10,361 nucleotides of DNA from an uncultured Lachnospiraceae bacterium (GTDB lineage Bacteria > Bacillota > Clostridia > Lachnospirales > Lachnospiraceae): assembly GCA_947068385.1 (NCBI GenBank), contig CAMTBF010000085.1, positions 1-10,361 of the forward strand. Direction: 5' to 3'. Positions within the stretch are counted from its first letter, which is position 1; each line of letters begins with the position of its first letter. Positions 6,769 to 10,361 of the stretch are shown here, one piece after another. The notes beneath the pieces were generated by a model. That model worked only from the letters and a program-made list of their open reading frames with translations, was not told the DNA's origin and made no database searches. The translations under genes were made by a program, and so were the position numbers.

Positions 6769-6801
6769 AATGAACATAAGCCATTATAATATATGTTGTC
6801 A
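6750..6801 (+). promoter_or_regulatory. Candidate operator: three TGTTRTCW direct repeats
   Basis: TGTTATCT (6750-6757), TGTTGTCT (6760-6767) and TGTTGTCA (6794-6801) are near-identical direct repeats. The first two start 10 bases apart, one helical turn. The second covers the -35 boxes of both divergent promoters, and the third covers the likely lyase transcription start. This is a plausible site set for the adjacent RpiR-family protein, but the match to any known site is not claimed. Confidence 0.45.
6762..6790 (+). promoter_or_regulatory. Predicted sigma-A promoter of the sialate lyase gene
   Basis: TTGTCT (6762-6767) and a perfect TATAAT (6785-6790) are separated by 17 bases in an AT-rich intergenic region. 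Transcription would begin near 6797, giving a leader of about 37 bases before the ATG at 6834. The -35 box overlaps that of the divergent regulator promoter. Confidence 0.8.
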
Positions 6802-6833
6802 GAAAAAGCAACCTGAAAGAAAGAAGGTAGAAA

Positions 6834-7754
6834 ATGGAGAATAGCAAAGCAAAATATCAGGGAATCATTCCAGCGTTCTACGCATGTTATGACGAAGAGG
6901 GCCGCGTCAGCGCCGATAGGGTGGAAGAGCTGGCGGCGTACTTCGTGGACAAGGGAGTGAAAGGGCTCTACGTGGGCGGCTCCTCGGGGGAATGCATCTA
7001 CCAGGATGTGGAGGAGCGGAAGCTGACGCTGGAGCATGTGATGAAGGTGGCCGCAGGGAAGCTGACGGTGATCGCCCATGTGGCGTGCAACAATACCAGG
7101 GACAGCCGCGTGCTGGCCGCCCATGCGGAAAGCCTGGGCGTGGACGCCATAGCCGCCATACCGCCTATTTATTTCCATCTGCCCGAATATGCCATCGCGC
7201 AGTACTGGAACGATATATCCGCCGCGGCCCCGAACACAGATTTCGTGATCTACAATATCCCCCAGCTGGCAGGCGTGGCCCTGACGCTGCCCTTGTTCAA
7301 GGAGATGAAGAAGAATCCGAAGGTGAGGGCCGTGAAGAACAGCTCCGTGCCGGTGACGGATATCCAGACCTTCCGGATGGAGGGCGGCGAAGACTTCGTC
7401 GTCTTCAACGGCCCCGACGAGCAGCTTGTATCCGGGCTGGCCATGGGGGCGGACGGAGGAATCGGCGGTACATACGGCGTCATGCCGGAGCTTTACATGA
7501 AAATCATGGAGCGCTACCAGGCCGGCGACATGAAGGCCGCCATGGCAATCCAGGATGAGGCCACCAGCATCATCTATGCCATGGGCGTCTGCCACGGCAA
7601 TCTGTACGCGGTGATGAAGGAGATCCTGAAGATCCGCACAGGGATCGACATCGGAACGGTGCGCAGGCCCATGCCCGCCCTGTTGCCCGAGGACATGCCC
7701 CAGGTGGAGAAGTGCGCCGGCATGATCGATGCGGCCATAAAGAAATACTGCTGA
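6834..7754 (+). CDS. nanA: N-acetylneuraminate lyase (DapA/NAL superfamily)
   Basis: This 306-residue class I aldolase should split N-acetylneuraminate into N-acetylmannosamine and pyruvate in the cytosol. Family landmarks align with E. coli NanA at an offset of +3: GSSGE at 49-53 (pyruvate carboxylate binding), Tyr140 in YNIP (Tyr137) and the Schiff-base lysine Lys168 in VKNSS (Lys165). GADGGIGGTYG (205-215) matches GADGGIGSTYN of NanA and separates it from plain dihydrodipicolinate synthases. Some NAL-subgroup relatives act on other 2-keto-3-deoxy acids, so the substrate is very likely but not certain. The ATG at 6834 is preceded by a modest site, AAGAAGG (6821-6827). The gene diverges from the RpiR regulator, has its own promoter and is closed by a terminator, so it is probably monocistronic. 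Two sialidases lie just beyond the regulator. Confidence 0.9.
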   Translation: MENSKAKYQGIIPAFYACYDEEGRVSADRVEELAAYFVDKGVKGLYVGGSSGECIYQDVEERKLTLEHVMKVAAGKLTVIAHVACNNTRDSRVLAAHAESLGVDAIAAIPPIYFHLPEYAIAQYWNDISAAAPNTDFVIYNIPQLAGVALTLPLFKEMKKNPKVRAVKNSSVPVTDIQTFRMEGGEDFVVFNGPDEQLVSGLAMGADGGIGGTYGVMPELYMKIMERYQAGDMKAAMAIQDEATSIIYAMGVCHGNLYAVMKEILKIRTGIDIGTVRRPMPALLPEDMPQVEKCAGMIDAAIKKYC

Positions 7755-7788
7755 TTTTGGAAGGAATCTATTGTGATATGAAAGGCTT

Positions 7789-7828
7789 CCCGCCCCTGAC
7801 AGAAATTCTGTCCGAGGCGGGTTTTCTT
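7789..7828 (+). terminator. Intrinsic terminator after the sialate lyase gene
   Basis: CCCGCC (7789-7794) pairs with GGCGGG (7816-7821), and GACAG (7798-7802) pairs with CTGTC (7808-7812). A small internal bulge separates the two helices and a short AAATT loop caps them. TTTTCTT (7822-7828) follows at once. It lies 34 bases after the lyase stop and separates it from the hydrogenase operon. Confidence 0.87.
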
Positions 7829-7840
7829 AATAAAAGACAG

Positions 7841-7870
7841 TTGCAATCCGCCCCATGCCTATGTTACCAT
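7841..7870 (+). promoter_or_regulatory. Predicted promoter of the hydrogenase-iorA operon
   Basis: TTGCAA (7841-7846) and TACCAT (7865-7870) are spaced by 18 bases, each 4 of 6 to consensus. TG at 7862-7863 gives an extended -10 (TGnTACCAT). It follows the lyase terminator directly. An imperfect 14-base palindrome, CTATGTTACCATAG (7859-7872), with perfect 5-base arms overlays the -10 box and could be an operator. Confidence 0.5.
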
Positions 7871-7872
7871 AG

Positions 7873-7898
7873 ATGCAGGCAGGATTTTTGGTCTGCAT
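7873..7898 (+). other. Leader hairpin next to the hydrogenase ribosome binding site
   Basis: ATGCAGGC (7873-7880) can pair with GTCTGCAT (7891-7898) through 7 Watson-Crick pairs and one G-T pair, with a 10-base loop. The stem ends 2 bases before the AAGGAGG site (7901-7907). If transcription starts near 7877, as the predicted promoter implies, the first bases of the stem would be missing, so its relevance depends on the true start site. Confidence 0.35.
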
Positions 7899-7916
7899 GA
7901 AAGGAGGCTTACAGCC

Positions 7917-9434
7917 ATGAGCAGCATGAGAGGAATCGACACCCCCGTCCGCCAGCGCAGGAGACGGGTATTTCGGGAAGTGGCGAACCTGGCGTACAAT
8001 TCGACGAACCTAAAGGACGACATGGAGGCGCTCCCTTATAAAATAGTGGACTACGAAGAGCCCCTGTACTGGGAGAGCGTGTACCGGGACAGGGCCATCA
8101 TCCGCGAGCGCATCCGCCTGGCCATGGGCATGAGCCTGCGCCCGGAGAACAGGGAGCATCCCGGCCATCTGACCCAGGGGCTGGAGGAGAGCGACATCGA
8201 CGAGAAATACTATGAGCCGCCCCTGATGCAGGTCATCCCTTCCGCCTGCAACGCCTGTCCGGAGAACCATTATGAAGTCACCAGCTCCTGCATGGGCTGC
8301 GTGGCCCATCCCTGCCACAGCGTATGCCCCAAGGGGGCAATCTCCATGGTGAACGGCAAGTCCGTCATCGACCAGGAGAAGTGCATCAAATGCGGCAAGT
8401 GCAAGGAGGTATGCCCCTATGACGCCATCTGCCACAAGGAGCGCCCCTGCAAGGCGGCCTGCGGTGTGGACGCGATCAAATCCGACCGGTTCGGCAGGGC
8501 TTACATAGATAACGATAGATGCGTGTCCTGCGGGATGTGCATGGTGAGCTGTCCCTTCGGGGCCATAGCGGACAAGTCCCAGATATTCCAGCTCATCCGG
8601 GCCATGCAGTCGGGCAGGGAGATCATCGCCCAGGTGGCCCCGGCCTTCGCGGGACAGTTCGGGCCGAAGGTCACGCCGGAGATGTTCAAGACGGCGCTGA
8701 AGGAGCTGGGCTTCGCGGACGTGTACGAGACGGCCATCGGCGCGGACTTGGGCTGCATGGCGGAGGCGGAGCATTACGTGAACGAGGTGGCCACAGGGAA
8801 GCAGAGCTTCGCCCTGACCTCCTGCTGTCCCTCCTGGTCCGTGATGGCCAAGCACCTCTTCCCCGAGACCATCGACAAGATCAGCAACGAGCTGACCCCC
8901 ATGGTGGCCACGGCCAGGATCATCAAGCAGGAGCATCCGGACGCCCAGGTGGTGTTCATCGGGCCCTGCGCCTCCAAGAAGCTGGAGGCCAGCCGCAGGA
9001 CGATCCGCTCGGACGTGGATTTCGTCATCACTTTTGAGGAATTGACCGGGATGTTCGAGGCCAGGGGGATTCTTTTGGAGGAGATCAAGGCCATGGACGA
9101 GATGGAGGACGCCACCGGGGCGGGCCGTGGCTATGGCGTGGCAGGCGGCGTGGCGGGGGCCATCGAGGAGTGCATCAAGACCTATTACCCCGGTACCGAG
9201 GTGAAGATAGAGCACGCGGAGGGCCTGACGGAGTGCAAGAAGATGCTGCTGCTGGCCAAGGCGGGCAGGAAGAACGGCTGCCTGATAGAGGGCATGGCCT
9301 GTCCCGGCGGCTGCGTGGCCGGAGCGGGGACGAACATCGCCATCCCCCAGGCCATGAAGGAGGTGGCGAAGTTCAAGGCCCAGGCCAAAGAGACGGTGCC
9401 CCGGGAGGCGGATGACAGAGACGACCTATCATAA
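7917..9434 (+). CDS. Monomeric [FeFe] hydrogenase, group B-type
   Basis: This 505-residue iron-only hydrogenase should catalyse reversible H2 formation with ferredoxin in the cytosol. The three H-cluster motifs are present: L1 TSCCPSW (301-307, Cys303/Cys304), L2 GPCASKK (349-355, Cys351) and L3 EGMACPGGC (458-466, Cys462/Cys466). Gly in L2, where group A enzymes have Met-Pro-Cys, together with the layout points to group B (the TIGR04105-like B1/B3 set, by recollection). Two ferredoxin-type 4Fe-4S sites are seen at Cys156/159/162/166 and Cys202/205/208/212. Additional cysteines (111, 114, 125, 128, 133, 137, 172, 178, 182) suggest further clusters. The first 110 residues are an uncharacterised basic, helix-rich extension. 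AAGGAGG at 7901-7907 sets the ATG at 7917; Met4 is an alternative. iorA follows after 42 bases. No maturase genes (hydEFG) are in the window. Confidence 0.93.
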   Translation: MSSMRGIDTPVRQRRRRVFREVANLAYNSTNLKDDMEALPYKIVDYEEPLYWESVYRDRAIIRERIRLAMGMSLRPENREHPGHLTQGLEESDIDEKYYEPPLMQVIPSACNACPENHYEVTSSCMGCVAHPCHSVCPKGAISMVNGKSVIDQEKCIKCGKCKEVCPYDAICHKERPCKAACGVDAIKSDRFGRAYIDNDRCVSCGMCMVSCPFGAIADKSQIFQLIRAMQSGREIIAQVAPAFAGQFGPKVTPEMFKTALKELGFADVYETAIGADLGCMAEAEHYVNEVATGKQSFALTSCCPSWSVMAKHLFPETIDKISNELTPMVATARIIKQEHPDAQVVFIGPCASKKLEASRRTIRSDVDFVITFEELTGMFEARGILLEEIKAMDEMEDATGAGRGYGVAGGVAGAIEECIKTYYPGTEVKIEHAEGLTECKKMLLLAKAGRKNGCLIEGMACPGGCVAGAGTNIAIPQAMKEVAKFKAQAKETVPREADDRDDLS

Positions 9435-9438
9435 ATTT

Positions 9439-9454
9439 GGTATGGATGGTATGG
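9439..9454 (+). repeat. Short tandem repeat between hydrogenase and iorA
   Basis: GGTATGG occurs twice (9439-9445 and 9448-9454), separated by AT. It lies in the 42-base gap between the two genes. No function is evident and it may be chance. No terminator is seen in this gap, consistent with co-transcription. Confidence 0.4.
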
Positions 9455-9464
9455 AATAGAAAGC

Positions 9465-9470
9465 AGGAGG
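9465..9470 (+). promoter_or_regulatory. Ribosome binding site fixing a GTG start for iorA
   Basis: AGGAGG sits 6 bases before the GTG at 9477. This decides the start: the reading then begins MSEKKILLGNEAIARG, as expected for the family, whereas the next in-frame ATG lies well inside the conserved domain. Confidence 0.88.
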
Positions 9471-9476
9471 AAAATC

Positions 9477-10361
9477 GTGTCAGAGAAGAAGATACTGCTA
9501 GGCAATGAGGCCATAGCGAGAGGAGCCTACGAGGCGGGCGTGAAGGTGTCGGCGGCCTATCCGGGCACGCCCAGTACGGAGATCAGCGAGGCAATCGCGA
9601 AATACGAGGAGGTCTACGCGGAGTGGTCTCCCAATGAGAAGGTGGCGGCGGAGGTGGCCATCGGCGCTTCCATCGCCGGAGCGCGCTCCATGTGCTCCAT
9701 GAAGCATGTGGGGGTGAACGTGGCATCGGATCCGCTGTTCACGGCTGCTTATGCGGGCGTAGGCGGCGGAATGGTGGTAGTGGCGGCGGACGATCCGGGC
9801 ATGTACAGCTCCCAGAACGAGCAGGACAGCCGGATGGTGGCCAGGGCGGCCATGATTCCCGTGCTGGAGCCCTCGGACAGCGCCGAGGCGAAAGCCTTTA
9901 CGAAATTGGCCTTTGACTTAAGTGAGGAGTACGACACGCCTGTGATGGTGCGCTCCACCACCAGGCTTTCCCACTCCCAGGGCATCGTGGAGCTGGAGGA
10001 GCGGCAGGAGAAGGCGCCTGTCCCCTATGAACGGAATACCGCTAAGTATGTCATGATGCCCGGAAATGCCATCAAGCGCCATATCGTGGTAGAGGAGCGC
10101 ATGAAGAGGCTGGCGGAGGATGCCTGTGCCATGTCCGTGAACCGGGCGGAGTACCGGGATACATCGGTGGGCTTCATCACGAGCGGAATCCCGTACCAGT
10201 ATGTGCGGGAGGCCATGCCCCAGGCAAGCGTCCTGAAGCTGGGCCTGGTACATCCCCTGCCTAGGAAGCTGATAGAGGAATTCGCTTCAAAAGTGGAGAA
10301 GCTGTACATATTCGAGGAGCTGGAGCCTGTGATCGAGGAGCAGGTGAAGTCCTGGGGCATT
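9477..10361 (+). CDS. iorA: Indolepyruvate:ferredoxin oxidoreductase, alpha subunit (3' truncated)
   Basis: The frame is open from the GTG at 9477 to the window edge, giving 295 of the roughly 580-620 residues usual for IorA. The enzyme converts indolepyruvate and other aryl-pyruvates to the aryl-acetyl-CoA, with CO2 release and ferredoxin reduction, using thiamine pyrophosphate and iron-sulfur clusters (EC 1.2.7.8). The visible part is the N-terminal 2-oxoacid:ferredoxin oxidoreductase domain. Landmarks are AYPGTPSTEI (27-36), NEKVAAEVAIGAS (53-65), KHVGVNVASDP (76-86), DDPGMYSSQNEQDSR (105-119), VHPLP (258-262) and EELEPVIEEQ (280-289). The thiamine-binding and ferredoxin-like C-terminal domains lie beyond the window. 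It follows the hydrogenase by 42 bases with no terminator, so co-expression is likely. iorB is expected downstream but cannot be seen. Confidence 0.92.
   Translation, partial: MSEKKILLGNEAIARGAYEAGVKVSAAYPGTPSTEISEAIAKYEEVYAEWSPNEKVAAEVAIGASIAGARSMCSMKHVGVNVASDPLFTAAYAGVGGGMVVVAADDPGMYSSQNEQDSRMVARAAMIPVLEPSDSAEAKAFTKLAFDLSEEYDTPVMVRSTTRLSHSQGIVELEERQEKAPVPYERNTAKYVMMPGNAIKRHIVVEERMKRLAEDACAMSVNRAEYRDTSVGFITSGIPYQYVREAMPQASVLKLGLVHPLPRKLIEEFASKVEKLYIFEELEPVIEEQVKSWGI

Noticed and set aside
6834..7754. Dihydrodipicolinate synthase (dapA) as the identity of the lyase
   Set aside because: The GGIGGTYG stretch and the spacing of the Tyr and Lys match N-acetylneuraminate lyase better, and the neighbours are sialidases and an RpiR regulator rather than lysine genes.
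8010..9215. A 401-codon open frame on the minus strand
   Set aside because: It is a shadow of the hydrogenase gene, whose iron-sulfur and H-cluster motifs are unmistakable.
1..10361. CRISPR array, insertion sequence, prophage or tRNA-linked integration site
   Set aside because: No regularly spaced repeats, transposase or integrase motifs, or tRNA-like sequence were seen on either strand.

Overview
The window looks like a chromosomal segment of a GC-rich, anaerobic, fermentative Clostridia, most likely a gut Lachnospiraceae. The signs are strong AGGAGG-type ribosome binding sites, GC-rich genes separated by AT-rich promoter islands, a lipoprotein-dependent LplABC-type sugar importer with no ATPase gene of its own, a sialidase/sialate lyase locus, and an [FeFe] hydrogenase beside an indolepyruvate:ferredoxin oxidoreductase. 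No rRNA, tRNA, CRISPR array, insertion sequence or phage gene was seen. The taxon is an inference from gene content and sequence style.

Region 1 (1-5820, plus strand) is a sialoside-type import and processing operon that enters from the left. It holds the end of an LplB-like ABC permease, a complete second permease, a signal-less sialidase-fold enzyme, a lipoprotein solute-binding protein, and a second signal-less sialidase closely related to the first. The two sialidases bracket the binding-protein gene and share a 13-base leader around the ribosome binding site, so one probably arose by duplication. A structured spacer, including a terminator-like hairpin, separates the binding protein from the second sialidase.

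Region 2 (5840-7828) is a regulator/lyase pair. A minus-strand RpiR/MurR-family regulator diverges from a plus-strand N-acetylneuraminate lyase (nanA-like). Their predicted promoters overlap head to head at a shared -35 block, and three 8-base direct repeats form a candidate operator. The lyase is followed by a good intrinsic terminator, so it is probably monocistronic. Together regions 1 and 2 suggest import of an intact sialylated compound, cleavage in the cytosol, and splitting of free sialic acid to N-acetylmannosamine and pyruvate. The later steps (nanE, nanK, nagA/B) are not in the window.

Region 3 (7829-10361) is a separate energy-metabolism operon. It encodes a group B-type [FeFe] hydrogenase, then the start of iorA (GTG start, running off the right end). 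The likely link is ferredoxin: oxidation of aryl-pyruvates by Ior reduces ferredoxin, and the hydrogenase can reoxidise it by making H2.
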